Assembly: GCF_002042885.1 (NCBI RefSeq)
Contig: NZ_MVFY01000011.1
Span: forward strand, 1-64,000
From: Citrobacter portucalensis
GTDB lineage: Bacteria; Pseudomonadota; Gammaproteobacteria; Enterobacterales; Enterobacteriaceae
DNA length: 64,000 nucleotides
Reading direction: 5' to 3'
The notes beneath the pieces are model-generated. The model saw nothing but the letters and a program-made list of their open reading frames with translations. It searched no databases and was not told the DNA's origin. A program made the translations under genes and the position numbers. This document shows, piece by piece, positions 1-9,264 of this stretch (positions are counted from its first letter, which is position 1; every line of letters starts with the position of its first letter).

Positions 1-124
1 GACATTACTCACCCGTCCGCCACTCGTCACCCAAGGAGCAAGCTCCTCTGTGCTACCGTTCGACTTGCATGTGTTAGGCCTGCCGCCAGCGTTCAATCTG
101 AGCCATGATCAAACTCTTCAATTT
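1..124 (-). rRNA. rrsH: 16S ribosomal RNA, 5' end only (rrnH operon)
   Basis: The reverse complement begins AAATTGAAGAGTTTGATC and continues through the universal GGCTCAG and GAACGCTGGCGG motifs, so position 124 is the mature 5' end. Only the first 124 nt are in the window. The V1 hairpin contains GAGGAGCTTGCTCCTTGGG, which I recall from the Citrobacter freundii group; E. coli has a different stem here. Position next to gmhB corresponds to E. coli rrnH. Confidence 0.97.
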
Positions 125-300
125 AAAGTTTGATGCTCAATGAATTAAACTTCGTAATGAATTACGTATGTTCACTCAAGAGACTTGGTATTCATTTTTC
201 GTCTTGCGACGTTAAGAATCCGTATCTTCGAGTGCCCACACAGATTGTCTGATAAATTGTTAAAGAGCAGTTGCGACGCGCTTTAGCGCTCTGTCGCGAG
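125..300 (-). promoter_or_regulatory. rrn leader with boxA antitermination element
   Basis: This is the transcribed leader between P2 and the 16S 5' end. The minus strand carries TGCTCTTTAACA at 259-270, the rrn boxA where NusB/NusE antitermination complexes load. It is followed by the conserved ATTTATCAGACAATCTGTG leader block. No protein is encoded. The part next to the 16S end belongs to the processing stem cut by RNase III. Confidence 0.85.
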
Positions 301-307
301 GTGGCGT

Positions 308-335
308 ATATTACGCTTTCCTCTTTCAGAGTCAA
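308..335 (-). promoter_or_regulatory. rrn P2 promoter
   Basis: On the minus strand, -35 TTGACT (330-335) and -10 TAATAT (308-313) are separated by 16 bp. Sequence and position relative to boxA match the constitutive rrn P2 promoters of enterobacteria. Confidence 0.85.
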
Positions 336-416
336 CCCTCATTTTCAGGTTTTTCTCTTCAACCGAACCGGCTGTTTGTGTGAAGTGATTCACATCCGCC
401 GTGTCGATGGAGGCGC

Positions 417-444
417 ATTATAGGGAGTCGACTCAGGAAGACAA
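417..444 (-). promoter_or_regulatory. rrn P1 promoter
   Basis: Minus-strand -35 TTGTCT (439-444), 16-bp spacer and -10 TATAAT (417-422), followed by the GC-rich GCGCCTCC discriminator typical of stringently controlled rrn P1. AT-rich sequence at about 446-470 fits an UP element. FIS sites, if placed as in other rrn operons, would fall inside the 3' end of gmhB. Confidence 0.88.
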
Positions 445-493
445 GCGGAAAAATGCATTTTTGTTTCAACCGCTCACCTTTTATCCACAACGC

Positions 494-1060
494 TTACTTT
501 TGCTGCTTTTTTATCGTCATTGGCAGGTCTGCCAGACTATTTATGACCAAATCTGCCGCATTTTCTGCTTCCGGCGTGACGGGTTTGCCCGTGCGGACCA
601 ATACCTTCGTGCCAACATTCGCAGCTGCCGCCGCCTGCATATCTTCAATTTTGTCGCCTACCATATAAGAAGCGGCCATATCGATGTGCAAGAAGTCTCG
701 GGCGGAGATAAACATGCCAGGATGCGGTTTACGGCAGTCGCAGACCTGACGATACTCTTCTACAGTACCCTGCGGGTGATGCGGGCAGTAGTAGATACCA
801 TCCAGCTCAACGTCGCGATCGGCCAGCGACCAGTCCATCCATTCGGTCAACGTTTCAAACTGCGCCTCAGTAAATTTACCACGCGCGATACCAGACTGGT
901 TCGTCACGATAATAAGCGCGTAACCCATCTTTTTAAGTTCACGCATGGCATCAATAACGCCGTCGATAAACTCAAACTCGTCGATCTCATGTACATAACC
1001 GTGGTCCACATTAATGGTACCGTCACGGTCGAGAAAAATTGCGGGTACAGACTTTGCCAC
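494..1060 (-). CDS. gmhB: D-glycero-beta-D-manno-heptose-1,7-bisphosphate 7-phosphatase
   Basis: GmhB removes the 7-phosphate of heptose bisphosphate in the ADP-heptose pathway for the LPS inner core, in the cytoplasm. The 188-residue protein is a HAD phosphatase. The DxD motif is FLDRDGT with D11 as nucleophile and D13 as acid/base. The zinc-binding loop has C92, H94, C107 and C109. A later VGDKIEDM segment is HAD motif IV. Length is close to the 191 residues of E. coli. It is transcribed toward rrsH and ends about 50 bp before rrn P1, the same arrangement as E. coli. It is divergent from metN. Confidence 0.97.
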   Translation of the reverse strand: MAKSVPAIFLDRDGTINVDHGYVHEIDEFEFIDGVIDAMRELKKMGYALIIVTNQSGIARGKFTEAQFETLTEWMDWSLADRDVELDGIYYCPHHPQGTVEEYRQVCDCRKPHPGMFISARDFLHIDMAASYMVGDKIEDMQAAAAANVGTKVLVRTGKPVTPEAENAADLVINSLADLPMTIKKQQK

Positions 1061-1150
1061 CTTTTATAGCTCCTGAATAAGGCATGTGACTCTAGTATCG
1101 CATGTTTCAGCGGGCAAGAAAGTGCTCATCGTGCAAAGCCTGATTGATTT

Positions 1151-1174
1151 AGACGTCTGGATGCCTTAACATCC
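1151..1174. promoter_or_regulatory. MetJ operator (met boxes) upstream of metN
   Basis: A perfect met box AGACGTCT lies at 1151-1158, followed directly by degenerate 8-bp units GGATGCCT and TAACATCC. Tandem 8-bp met boxes are the MetJ/S-adenosylmethionine repressor target. The site lies about 75 bp before the metN start, so methionine repression of metNIQ is inferred. Confidence 0.8.
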
Positions 1175-1249
1175 ATCTTGTTGACGGCTTCGACCGTACC
1201 TGACAGACGAAAATGCCACGGCTAACTTAATTACGATAATAAATAACCA

Positions 1250-2281
1250 ATGATTAAACTTTCGAATATCACCAAAGTGTTCCAGCAGGGGACTCGCACC
1301 ATTCAGGCGCTAAATAATGTCAGCCTGCATGTTCCTGCCGGGCAGATTTATGGCGTTATTGGCGCCTCCGGTGCCGGTAAAAGTACGCTCATCCGCTGCG
1401 TTAACCTACTCGAACGCCCTACCGAAGGCAGCGTTCAGGTTGGCGGTCAGGAGCTGACCACGCTTTCTGAGTCGGAGTTGACTAAAGCTCGCCGTCAAAT
1501 CGGCATGATTTTTCAGCACTTTAACCTGCTCTCTTCCCGTACGGTGTTCGGTAACGTCGCACTACCGCTGGAACTGGATAACACGCCAAAAGAAGAGATC
1601 AAACGCCGCGTAACAGAGCTGTTGGAGTTGGTTGGTCTTGGCGACAAGCACGATAGCTATCCGGCCAACCTTTCCGGTGGACAAAAACAGCGTGTGGCGA
1701 TCGCTCGTGCGCTGGCAAGTAATCCCAAAGTGTTGCTGTGCGATGAAGCCACCAGCGCACTCGATCCGGCAACGACCCGCTCGATTCTGGAATTATTGAA
1801 AGATATTAATCGTCGTCTGGGACTCACCATTCTGCTGATTACCCACGAAATGGACGTTGTAAAACGTATTTGTGACTGCGTGGCGGTCATCAGTAATGGT
1901 GAACTGATTGAGCAAGACACCGTTAGTGAAGTGTTCTCACACCCGAAAACGCCGCTGGCACAGAAATTTATCCAGTCCACGCTGCACCTGGATATTCCGG
2001 AAGATTATCTGGAACGTTTAAAAGCGGAGCCGGAAGCCGACAGCGTGCCGATGCTGCGTATGGAATTCACCGGTCATTCGGTCGATGCACCGCTACTTTC
2101 TGAGACGGCCCGTCGCTTTAATGTGAATAACAACATTATTAGCGCGCAGATGGATTACGCCGGCGGTGTAAAGTTCGGCATCATGCTGACTGAAATGCAC
2201 GGCACACAGGAAGATACACAAGCAGCCATTAGCTGGTTGCAGGAACACCATGTAAAAGTAGAGGTACTGGGTTATGTCTGA
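1250..2281 (+). CDS. metN: Methionine ABC transporter ATP-binding protein MetN
   Basis: MetN is the ATPase of the MetNIQ importer for L- and D-methionine, on the cytoplasmic side of the inner membrane. The 343 residues show Walker A GASGAGKS (38-45), signature LSGGQ (141-145) and Walker B VLLCDE ending in E166. The C-terminal part (about 265-340) corresponds to the NIL/ACT-like domain that binds methionine and inhibits transport. It is first gene of metNIQ, overlaps metI by 8 nt, and is preceded by met boxes. Confidence 0.97.
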   Translation: MIKLSNITKVFQQGTRTIQALNNVSLHVPAGQIYGVIGASGAGKSTLIRCVNLLERPTEGSVQVGGQELTTLSESELTKARRQIGMIFQHFNLLSSRTVFGNVALPLELDNTPKEEIKRRVTELLELVGLGDKHDSYPANLSGGQKQRVAIARALASNPKVLLCDEATSALDPATTRSILELLKDINRRLGLTILLITHEMDVVKRICDCVAVISNGELIEQDTVSEVFSHPKTPLAQKFIQSTLHLDIPEDYLERLKAEPEADSVPMLRMEFTGHSVDAPLLSETARRFNVNNNIISAQMDYAGGVKFGIMLTEMHGTQEDTQAAISWLQEHHVKVEVLGYV

Positions 2282-2927
2282 GCCGATGATGTGGCTGCTG
2301 GTTCGCGGCGTATGGGAAACGCTGGCAATGACCTTTGTGTCCGGTTTTTTTGGCTTTGTGATTGGTCTGCCGGTCGGCGTGTTGCTGTACGTAACGCGTC
2401 CGGGGCAAATTATTGAGAACGCGAAGCTCTACCGTACGCTCTCTGCGCTGGTGAACATTTTCCGTTCCATCCCGTTCATCATCTTACTGGTGTGGATGAT
2501 TCCGTTCACCCGCATGATCGTAGGCACCTCTATCGGACTGCAGGCAGCTATCGTTCCGCTGACCGTCGGTGCCGCGCCGTTTATCGCCCGTATGGTGGAA
2601 AACGCGCTGCTCGAAATCCCGACCGGGCTGATAGAAGCCTCTCGTGCGATGGGCGCCACGCCGCTGCAAATTGTACGTAAGGTATTACTGCCAGAAGCGC
2701 TGCCAGGACTGGTCAATGCGGCCACCATCACCCTTATCACGCTGGTTGGTTACTCCGCGATGGGCGGTGCCGTCGGTGCCGGTGGTCTTGGACAGATTGG
2801 CTATCAGTACGGCTATATTGGTTACAACGCTACCGTAATGAATACAGTACTGGTATTGCTCGTCGTTCTGGTTTATTTAATTCAGTTATCCGGCGATCGC
2901 ATCGTCCGGGCTGTCACGCACAAATAA
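2274..2927 (+). CDS. metI: Methionine ABC transporter permease MetI
   Basis: MetI is the inner-membrane channel of the methionine importer. The 217-residue protein is strongly hydrophobic with about five membrane helices. It contains the cytoplasmic EAA loop ([10 protein letters not shown]... LPEALPG, about 121-145) that docks to MetN. The start overlaps the end of metN by 8 nt, indicating translational coupling; metQ follows after 44 nt. Confidence 0.97.
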   Translation: MSEPMMWLLVRGVWETLAMTFVSGFFGFVIGLPVGVLLYVTRPGQIIENAKLYRTLSALVNIFRSIPFIILLVWMIPFTRMIVGTSIGLQAAIVPLTVGAAPFIARMVENALLEIPTGLIEASRAMGATPLQIVRKVLLPEALPGLVNAATITLITLVGYSAMGGAVGAGGLGQIGYQYGYIGYNATVMNTVLVLLVVLVYLIQLSGDRIVRAVTHK

Positions 2928-2971
2928 CGTTGCACACAACACTAAAAACTCATTAAGAAAAGGAAATAAGC

Positions 2972-3787
2972 ATGGCGTTCAAATTCAAAACCTTTGCGGC
3001 AGTTGGAGCCCTGATCGGTTCTCTGGCACTTGTGGGTTGCGGTCAGGATGAAAAAGATCCTAATCACATCAAAGTGGGCGTTATTGTTGGCGCAGAGCAG
3101 CAGGTTGCAGAAGTCGCGCAGAAAGTGGCAAAAGAAAAATACGGTCTGGACGTTGAGCTGGTCACGTTTAACGATTACGTTCTGCCTAACGAAGCGCTGA
3201 GCAAAGGCGATATCGATGCTAACGCCTTCCAGCACAAACCATACCTGGACCAGCAGATCAAAGATCGTGGTTACAAGCTGGTTGCTGTAGGCAATACTTT
3301 TGTTTACCCGATTGCGGGCTACTCCAAAAAAATCAAATCGCTGGATGAGCTGCAGGACGGTTCCCAGGTCGCGATTCCAAACGACCCGACTAACCTTGGC
3401 CGTTCCTTGCTGCTGCTGCAAAAAGTGGGCTTAATCAAACTGAAAGACGGTGTTGGCCTGCTGCCAACCGCGCTGGACGTGATTGAAAACCCGAAAAACC
3501 TGAAGCTGGTTGAACTGGAAGCACCGCAGCTGCCGCGTTCCCTGGACGATGCACAAATCGCACTGGCGGTCATCAACACCACCTACGCCAGCCAGATCGG
3601 CCTGACTCCGGCAAAAGACGGTATCTTTGTTGAAGATAAAGATTCCCCGTACGTAAACCTGATTGTAACTCGTGAAGACAATAAAGATGCTGAGAACGTG
3701 AAGAAATTCGTTGAAGCATACCAGTCTGACGAAGTGTACGAAGCAGCAAACAAAGTCTTCAACGGCGGTGCTGTTAAGGGCTGGTAA
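2972..3787 (+). CDS. metQ: D/L-methionine-binding lipoprotein MetQ
   Basis: MetQ is the substrate-binding component of MetNIQ, anchored by lipid to the outer face of the inner membrane. The 271 residues begin with a lipoprotein signal ending in LVGC, with C23 the predicted lipidated cysteine. The rest is the NlpA family fold (KVGVIVGAEQ... NDPTNLGR). A clear Shine-Dalgarno (AAGGAAAT) precedes the ATG. It ends the operon, before a terminator at about 3822. Confidence 0.97.
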   Translation: MAFKFKTFAAVGALIGSLALVGCGQDEKDPNHIKVGVIVGAEQQVAEVAQKVAKEKYGLDVELVTFNDYVLPNEALSKGDIDANAFQHKPYLDQQIKDRGYKLVAVGNTFVYPIAGYSKKIKSLDELQDGSQVAIPNDPTNLGRSLLLLQKVGLIKLKDGVGLLPTALDVIENPKNLKLVELEAPQLPRSLDDAQIALAVINTTYASQIGLTPAKDGIFVEDKDSPYVNLIVTREDNKDAENVKKFVEAYQSDEVYEAANKVFNGGAVKGW

Positions 3788-3821
3788 TTTTAGGCTGTTT
3801 ACAGAATCTGTAATATCATCA

Positions 3822-3848
3822 GGACGGGCGCTTGCCCGTCTTGTCATT
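3822..3848 (+). terminator. Terminator after metQ
   Basis: GACGGGCG and GCCCGTC form a GC-rich stem with a short loop, followed by the T-rich TTGTCATTT tail. It sits 34 nt past the metQ stop and before rcsF. Confidence 0.7.
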
Positions 3849-3903
3849 TATGCAAGCACCTGATTCAATATCTGACGTTTAGATCATTCATTGAGGAAAT
3901 ATT

Positions 3904-4308
3904 ATGCGTGCTTTACCGATCTGTTTAGTAGCACTCTTGCTGAGCGGCTGTTCTATGTTAAGCAGATCCCCTGTTGAACCCGTTCAAAGCACCGCAACCC
4001 CGCCGAAAGCGGAGCCGGAAAAACCGAAAGCACCGCGCGCTACGCCGGTAAGAATCATTACTAACGCTGAAGATTTAGTAGGCAAACCGTTCCGCGATCT
4101 TGGCGAAGTTAGCGGTGAATCCTGCCAGGCTTCAAACCAGGATTCCCCTCCGAGCATTCCAACCGCACGCAAACGCATGCAGATTAACGCATCAAAAATG
4201 AAAGCTAATGCGGTATTGCTGCACAGTTGCGAAGTGACCAGCGGAACGCCGGGTTGCTATCGTCAGGCGGTTTGCATCGGTTCTGCACTGAACATTTCGG
4301 CGAAATGA
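3904..4308 (+). CDS. rcsF: Outer-membrane lipoprotein RcsF, Rcs stress sensor
   Basis: RcsF senses outer-membrane and peptidoglycan stress and relieves IgaA repression of the Rcs phosphorelay. The 134 residues have a lipobox LSGC (C16) and a Pro/Lys/Glu-rich linker (about 22-48) that threads through OMPs via BamA. The C-terminal domain has C74, C109, C118 and C124, the four cysteines of its two disulfides. Its stop overlaps the trmO start in an ATGA, so the two are probably cotranscribed. bamA is in the same window but is not linked as an operon. Confidence 0.96.
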   Translation: MRALPICLVALLLSGCSMLSRSPVEPVQSTATPPKAEPEKPKAPRATPVRIITNAEDLVGKPFRDLGEVSGESCQASNQDSPPSIPTARKRMQINASKMKANAVLLHSCEVTSGTPGCYRQAVCIGSALNISAK

Positions 4309-5012
4309 GCCATTTTCAGTTCGAGCAAATAGGCGTTATCCGCTCACCTTATAAAGAAAAGTTCGCCGTTCCACGCCAGCCCGGTCTGGTGAAAAGCGCC
4401 AGCGGTGAACTGCATTTGCTCGCACCTTATAACCAGGCCGATGCCGTTCGCGGCCTGGAAGCCTTCAGTCATTTGTGGGTGATTTTTGTTTTTCACCAGA
4501 CAATGGAAGGTGGATGGCGTCCGACCGTGCGCCCTCCCCGCCTTGGCGGCAACGCCAGAATGGGTGTCTTTGCCACGCGTTCAACGTTTCGTCCTAACCC
4601 TGTTGGCATGTCGTTGGTTGAGCTACGGGGCATCCGCTGCCATAAAGAGCACGTGATCCTCGAACTCGGTGGGCTGGATCTTGTTGATGGCACGCCAGTC
4701 GTAGATATAAAACCGTATCTGCCGTTTGCCGAATCGTTACCCGATGCTCGCGCCAGCTATGCTCAGGATGCCCCCCAGGCCAGCGTAGACGTGACGTTCA
4801 GTGAAGATCTCGCGGAGCAGCTACCGAAGCTCGAACAACGTTACCCGCATCTTCGTCAGTTTATTGCCGAAGTGCTGGCGCAGGATCCGCGTCCTGCCTA
4901 CCGTAAAAACGAGGAAGAAGGCAAAACCTACGCCGTCTGGCTGCTGGACTTTAACGTCCGCTGGCGCGTCACGCCGTCAGGATTTGAGGTCTTTGCTCTG
5001 GAAGCCCGCTAA
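4305..5012 (+). CDS. trmO: tRNA (N6-threonylcarbamoyladenosine-37) methyltransferase TrmO
   Basis: TrmO (formerly YaeB/TsaA) uses SAM to methylate t6A37 of tRNA-Thr to m6t6A. I start at 4305 (MSHFQFEQIGVIRSPY), giving 235 residues as in E. coli; the reading frame is open further upstream but that part overlaps rcsF. Family motifs include WRPTVRPPRLGG, RSTFRPNP and LDLVDGTPVVDIKPYLP. It is translationally coupled to rcsF through ATGA. Confidence 0.95.
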   Translation: MSHFQFEQIGVIRSPYKEKFAVPRQPGLVKSASGELHLLAPYNQADAVRGLEAFSHLWVIFVFHQTMEGGWRPTVRPPRLGGNARMGVFATRSTFRPNPVGMSLVELRGIRCHKEHVILELGGLDLVDGTPVVDIKPYLPFAESLPDARASYAQDAPQASVDVTFSEDLAEQLPKLEQRYPHLRQFIAEVLAQDPRPAYRKNEEEGKTYAVWLLDFNVRWRVTPSGFEVFALEAR

Positions 5013-5125
5013 TTTGCGTCGCGTACTCTTTTGACATCCCTTTCTCGCTGGTAAACTAAACCACTTTTGTTTTGTGCCAGGCTCGTTTTGAGCCTGTTCG
5101 ATCGTTCAACTGGAACCGTAACAAC

Positions 5126-6844
5126 ATGCGTACTAGCCAATATCTGCTCTCCACTCTGAAGGAGACACCTGCCGACGCCGAAGTCATCAGCCACCAGCTG
5201 ATGCTGCGCGCCGGGATGATCCGCAAGCTGGCCTCCGGGTTATATACCTGGCTGCCGACCGGCGTGCGCGTCCTGAAAAAAGTCGAAAACATCGTGCGTG
5301 AAGAGATGAACAACGCCGGTGCGATCGAGGTGTTGATGCCGGTCGTTCAGCCTTCTGAACTGTGGGAAGAGAGCGGCCGTTGGGAACAATACGGCCCGGA
5401 ACTGCTGCGTATTGCTGACCGTGGCGATCGTTCGTTCGTCCTCGGCCCAACGCATGAAGAAGTGATCACCGACCTGATCCGTAACGAGCTGAGCTCTTAC
5501 AAACAGCTGCCGCTGAACTTCTATCAGATTCAGACCAAATTCCGTGACGAAGTCCGTCCGCGCTTCGGCGTGATGCGCTCCCGCGAATTCCTGATGAAAG
5601 ATGCATACTCTTTCCACACCTCTCAGGAATCCCTGCAGGAAACCTACGACGCGATGTACGCTGCGTATAGCAAAATCTTCAGCCGTATGGGGCTGGATTT
5701 CCGTGCAGTACAAGCGGATACCGGTTCTATCGGCGGCAGCGCCTCTCACGAATTCCAGGTGCTGGCGCAGAGCGGCGAAGACGATGTGATCTTCTCCGAC
5801 TCTTCCGACTATGCGGCGAACATCGAATTTGCCGAAGCCGTTGCGCCGAAGGAGCCGCGCGCGGCAGCAACCCAGGAAATGACGCTGGTAGATACGCCGA
5901 ACGCTAAAACCATCGCCGAACTGGTTGAGCAGTTCAACCTGCCTATCGAAAAAACCGTGAAAACCCTGCTGGTGAAAGCCGTTGAAGGCAGCAGCTACCC
6001 GCTGGTCGCCCTGCTGGTTCGTGGCGATCACGAGCTGAACGAAGTCAAAGCGGAAAAACTGCCGCAGGTTGCCAGCCCGCTGACCTTTGCCACCGAAGAA
6101 GAAATTCGTGCGCTGGTAAAAGCAGGTCCTGGCTCGCTCGGTCCGGTGAATATGCCAATTCCGGTGGTTATCGACCGTACCGTTGCAGTAATGAGCGATT
6201 TCGCTGCCGGTGCCAACATCGACGGTAAACACTATTTCGGTATCAACTGGGATCGCGATGTGGCCACCCCGGAAGTTGCTGACATCCGTAACGTGGTCGC
6301 CGGCGACCCTAGCCCGGACGGCAAAGGTACGCTGATGATCAAACGCGGTATCGAAGTCGGCCACATCTTCCAGTTGGGTACCAAGTACTCTGAAGCAATG
6401 AAAGCCGCTGTTCAGGGCGAAGATGGCCGTAACCAGACGCTGACTATGGGCTGCTACGGTATCGGGGTCACTCGCGTAGTCGCTGCTGCTATTGAACAGA
6501 ACTTTGACGATCGTGGCATCGTATGGCCAGATGCCATTGCCCCGTTCCAGGTCGCCATTCTGCCGATGAACATGCACAAGTCCTACCGTGTGCAGGAGCT
6601 GGCTGAAAAGCTGTACGCTGAGCTGCGCGCGCAGGGTATCGAAGTGCTGATGGACGATCGTAAAGAGCGTCCGGGCGTGATGTTTGCCGATATGGAACTG
6701 ATCGGTATCCCACACACCATCGTGCTGGGCGACCGTAACCTCGACAACGACGATATCGAATACAAATACCGTCGTAACGGCGAGAAAGAGCTGATTAAAA
6801 CCGGCGACATCGTCGACTTCCTGGTCAAAGCCATTAAAGGCTAA
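5126..6844 (+). CDS. proS: Prolyl-tRNA synthetase
   Basis: ProS charges tRNA-Pro with proline. The 572-residue protein is the bacterial class II type: catalytic core with motif 1 near the N terminus, motif 2 ([17 protein letters not shown]), then the large INS editing domain (about 224-407) that hydrolyses Ala-tRNA-Pro, then motif 3 (GCYGIGVTR) and the C-terminal anticodon-binding domain. I chose 5126 ([11 protein letters not shown]) over the upstream in-frame ATG at 5072, because it gives the family length. A possible -35 TTGACA lies at 5031-5036. It ends at a strong terminator. Confidence 0.97.
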   Translation: MRTSQYLLSTLKETPADAEVISHQLMLRAGMIRKLASGLYTWLPTGVRVLKKVENIVREEMNNAGAIEVLMPVVQPSELWEESGRWEQYGPELLRIADRGDRSFVLGPTHEEVITDLIRNELSSYKQLPLNFYQIQTKFRDEVRPRFGVMRSREFLMKDAYSFHTSQESLQETYDAMYAAYSKIFSRMGLDFRAVQADTGSIGGSASHEFQVLAQSGEDDVIFSDSSDYAANIEFAEAVAPKEPRAAATQEMTLVDTPNAKTIAELVEQFNLPIEKTVKTLLVKAVEGSSYPLVALLVRGDHELNEVKAEKLPQVASPLTFATEEEIRALVKAGPGSLGPVNMPIPVVIDRTVAVMSDFAAGANIDGKHYFGINWDRDVATPEVADIRNVVAGDPSPDGKGTLMIKRGIEVGHIFQLGTKYSEAMKAAVQGEDGRNQTLTMGCYGIGVTRVVAAAIEQNFDDRGIVWPDAIAPFQVAILPMNMHKSYRVQELAEKLYAELRAQGIEVLMDDRKERPGVMFADMELIGIPHTIVLGDRNLDNDDIEYKYRRNGEKELIKTGDIVDFLVKAIKG

Positions 6845-6851
6845 TACCAAC

Positions 6852-6883
6852 AAAAAGGCCCTGATTATCAGGGCCTTTTTTCT
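6852..6883. terminator. Bidirectional terminator between proS and nlpE
   Basis: AAAAAGGCCCTG, a short ATTAT loop and CAGGGCCTTTTTT form a symmetrical stem with A-run before and T-run after. It can end both proS (plus) and nlpE (minus), whose stop codons flank it. Confidence 0.9.
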
Positions 6884-6888
6884 ATCGA

Positions 6889-7590
6889 TTAATTACACGC
6901 TTTACCAGGGATAAATTTCGCGTCTTTATCCGCCATCAACGTTTTCACTTTCTCACCCGTATCCGGGTTTGACTCCAGCGTGAAATGCGCCTCAAGCGTC
7001 AGCAGTACGGACTGTCCGTTTTCCGCACGAGCGGCTAAATAGTCGCGTTCAAGCTGAGCATTATTCGCCACCGGCATCCGTTTACCCGTTGCGCAGTCGG
7101 TAAAGATTGCCGTGTCAGCCATATAGAAATACATGCCTCGCATCGGCATTGGCGTCACCGGTAAGCTGGCGGAAACCGGCTGGAGCGTGTAGTTAAACTG
7201 TGACTCAATCGGGTTACCTTCACGATCGAGCATTTCCAGCGCCTCGCCTTTAGCCCGGTAGTACGATTTTTCACCTTTGCTGTCGGTCAGCACCAGTTTG
7301 TCGGCTGTACGCGCCCATGTGCCATAAGAGGCAAATGAAGACGGTTCATCCCGCACGCCCTGATAGCGTTCGTTCATCACCCATGTACCGTCTTTTTCCA
7401 GAAACAGAGAGGTTTCAATCCCTTCGCAGTCCGCGCAAGGTAAGATGCCACGCCAGCTTTGCTGCATCGGTTTTAATTCTGCCGCCCGCGTCGGCTGTAG
7501 TACTTCAACTTCAGTACGGTTATTACAGCCGATCAAGGAAAAAAGCGTGCATGCAGCGACCACGGACAATATTGCTGTTTTCACTATCAA
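6889..7590 (-). CDS. nlpE: Lipoprotein NlpE (CutF), Cpx surface-adhesion sensor
   Basis: NlpE is an outer-membrane lipoprotein that activates the Cpx envelope stress response on surface contact or lipoprotein-trafficking failure. The 233 residues start with a lipoprotein signal ending LIGC (C22). The N-terminal domain has the CxxC motif PCADC (C52, C55), and the C-terminal OB-like domain contains two more cysteines, one next to the C terminus. E. coli NlpE has 236 residues. It lies 27 nt after arfB, probably in a yaeQ-arfB-nlpE operon. E. coli yaeF, normally between nlpE and proS, is missing. Confidence 0.96.
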   Translation of the reverse strand: MIVKTAILSVVAACTLFSLIGCNNRTEVEVLQPTRAAELKPMQQSWRGILPCADCEGIETSLFLEKDGTWVMNERYQGVRDEPSSFASYGTWARTADKLVLTDSKGEKSYYRAKGEALEMLDREGNPIESQFNYTLQPVSASLPVTPMPMRGMYFYMADTAIFTDCATGKRMPVANNAQLERDYLAARAENGQSVLLTLEAHFTLESNPDTGEKVKTLMADKDAKFIPGKACN

Positions 7591-7617
7591 TTCCTTATTA
7601 ATTTTTATTCCCGCTCG

Positions 7618-8040
7618 TCAGTCTTGCGTTCGACGAACTCTCCCACGCAGTGCTTTCACTGTGGATTTTTGCGCCTTCGATGACAACCTGCGCTCTTTCG
7701 AGGCGCGCGTAGGGCGAGTTGCCTGTCGGCTTTTTTGCACCGCGGTTAATTCTTTTATCACCGCCACCAGTCGGGAGATTGCCGCTTCCCGATTGAGCTC
7801 CTGGCTACGGTATTCCTGCGCCTTAATGATAATAATGCCATCGCCGCTAATCAGATGATGGCTGGCGGCCAGCAGGCGTTCCTTGTAATACTCTGGCAGG
7901 CTCGAGGCCCGAATGTCAAAGCGCAAATGGATAGCCGTCGAGGTCTTGTTAACGTGCTGACCACCCGCGCCTTGTGCCCGAATCGCCGTGATTTCCAGCT
8001 CATTATCAGGGATAGAGACGTTTCGGGAGAGAACAATCAT
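7618..8040 (-). CDS. arfB: Alternative ribosome-rescue factor ArfB (YaeJ)
   Basis: ArfB hydrolyses peptidyl-tRNA on ribosomes stalled at mRNA ends, as a backup to tmRNA and ArfA. The 140-residue protein has the release-factor GGQ motif (26-28, in [14 protein letters not shown]) and a basic C-terminal tail ([18 protein letters not shown]) that enters the empty mRNA channel. I start at 8040 because it gives the family length and forms an ATGA overlap with the yaeQ stop; the frame extends upstream but inside yaeQ. Confidence 0.95.
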   Translation of the reverse strand: MIVLSRNVSIPDNELEITAIRAQGAGGQHVNKTSTAIHLRFDIRASSLPEYYKERLLAASHHLISGDGIIIIKAQEYRSQELNREAAISRLVAVIKELTAVQKSRQATRPTRASKERRLSSKAQKSTVKALRGRVRRTQD

Positions 8041-8582
8041 GAACGCGGCTGCCACGCGGTCAGATGAATTTCCAGATTGTTCTGAGAGTCGGACAGCCAA
8101 ATAGCGCCGTCCTGAATAGTCGCCTGCAGCGCCATTGTACGACCAGCAAAATCACTCAGTTGCGCCAGCTGTTCATCATCCAGATACCACACGGTGAGAT
8201 TTTTAAACTGCGCACATTTGTTCTGGTTTTGCTGCCACCAGATCTGAGCCGCACGACTGTTGTAGGCAAACAGAGCAACCTCACCAGACTGGGTACAGGC
8301 TTTCTTGATACGGCGCTCATCCGGCAGACCCAGCTCAATCCAAAGATCGATGCCCAGATGGTCGTTACGCAGCCATGCTTCAGGCTCGTCTTCCGCGCTC
8401 AGGCCACGCGTGAACTGCAGCCGTTCATCGGCATATTTAATCCAGGCCAGCAGGCGCAGCATCATGCGCTCCTGGGTTTCAGAGGGGTGACGCGCCAGCG
8501 TCAAGGCCGCGTCAAGAAACTGGTTGCGGTCAAGATCCGCTACGTTGACGACGGCTTTATAAATTGTCGCTTTAAGCGCCAT
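8037..8582 (-). CDS. yaeQ: YaeQ family protein, PD-(D/E)XK-like fold, function unknown
   Basis: The 181-residue protein matches the YaeQ family over its full length ([10 protein letters not shown] ... TAWQPRS). The family adopts a PD-(D/E)XK nuclease-like fold, but I know of no firm activity. It is first in a coupled set with arfB (4-nt overlap) and nlpE, and divergent from yaeP. The context suggests no specific role beyond housekeeping. Confidence 0.92.
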   Translation of the reverse strand: MALKATIYKAVVNVADLDRNQFLDAALTLARHPSETQERMMLRLLAWIKYADERLQFTRGLSAEDEPEAWLRNDHLGIDLWIELGLPDERRIKKACTQSGEVALFAYNSRAAQIWWQQNQNKCAQFKNLTVWYLDDEQLAQLSDFAGRTMALQATIQDGAIWLSDSQNNLEIHLTAWQPRS

Positions 8583-8770
8583 GGGAGAACTCCTTTCGAA
8601 TCAGGCGCACATTGTAGCGAAAACTGCGGCAAAAGGCTGCTAACTGCTCATCTATCAAGGCGCTGATATTGCTTGAATGAGTATGGTATAGTCACCTTGC
8701 TAAACAGAGTTTATCTTCGTAGGCTTAGACTTGCATCCACGGTTAAGTCAGAGTGCTGACAGGAGGGCAT

Positions 8771-8971
8771 GTGGAAAAATATTGTGAGTTAATACGCAAG
8801 CGGTACGCGGAAATCGCCAGCGGAGACTTAGGGTATATCCCGGATGCGCTGGGTTGCGTATTGAAGGTGCTTAATGAAGTGGCGGCAGACAGCGCCCTTC
8901 CAGAGTCGGTCAGGGAAAAAGCGGCCTATGCTGCCGCGAACTTACTGGTGAGCGATTATGTCAATGAATGA
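8771..8971 (+). CDS. yaeP: UPF0253 family protein YaeP
   Basis: A 66-residue conserved enterobacterial protein of unknown function. The start is GTG at 8771, chosen because a strong AGGAGG ribosome-binding site (8761-8766) is well spaced from it and the product [15 protein letters not shown] matches the family. It overlaps rof by 8 nt, so the two are translationally coupled. An extended -10 (TGGTATAGT, 8684-8692) upstream may be its promoter. Confidence 0.92.
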   Translation: MEKYCELIRKRYAEIASGDLGYIPDALGCVLKVLNEVAADSALPESVREKAAYAAANLLVSDYVNE

Positions 8972-9218
8972 AACGTATCAACCCATCAATTGCGATGATT
9001 ACGACAATCTTGAACTCGCCTGCCAGCACCATTTGTTACTGACGCTGGCGTTAAAAGATGGCGAAGTTTTGCAGGCGAAAGCGAACGACCTGGTTTCACG
9101 CAAAAACGTGGAGTATCTGGTCGCAGATGTCGCAGGTGAAACCCGGGAGCTTCGCCTCGACAAAATTGCCAGCTTCAGCCACCCGCAGATCGGTACCGTG
9201 GTGGTCAGCGAATCCTGA
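8964..9218 (+). CDS. rof: Rho-binding antiterminator Rof (YaeO)
   Basis: Rof binds Rho and blocks RNA loading, reducing Rho-dependent termination. The 84-residue protein starts at the second of two in-frame ATGs (8958 and 8964); [19 protein letters not shown] at 8964 matches the family. It forms a small Sm-like beta barrel. It overlaps the end of yaeP, and a REP element begins 11 nt after its stop. Confidence 0.94.
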   Translation: MNETYQPINCDDYDNLELACQHHLLLTLALKDGEVLQAKANDLVSRKNVEYLVADVAGETRELRLDKIASFSHPQIGTVVVSES

Positions 9219-9228
9219 TTATTTTGGT

Positions 9229-9264
9229 GCCGGATGACGGTGCAAAGCACCTTATCCGGCCTAC
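9229..9264. repeat. REP element between rof and tilS
   Basis: GCCGGATGACGG and CCTTATCCGGCCTAC arms around a short loop are a single REP palindrome. The TAG stop codon of tilS (9261-9263, minus strand) lies within its GTAGGCCGG end. Confidence 0.9.

Noticed and set aside
401-1069. 222-codon plus-strand frame opposite gmhB
   Set aside because: Starts within the rrn P1 region and is antisense to the complete gmhB gene.
5240-6853. A 537-codon open frame antisense to proS
   Set aside because: It mirrors proS codon structure, has no family resemblance, and proS is a full-length known gene. Long antisense frames are common opposite GC-rich coding DNA.
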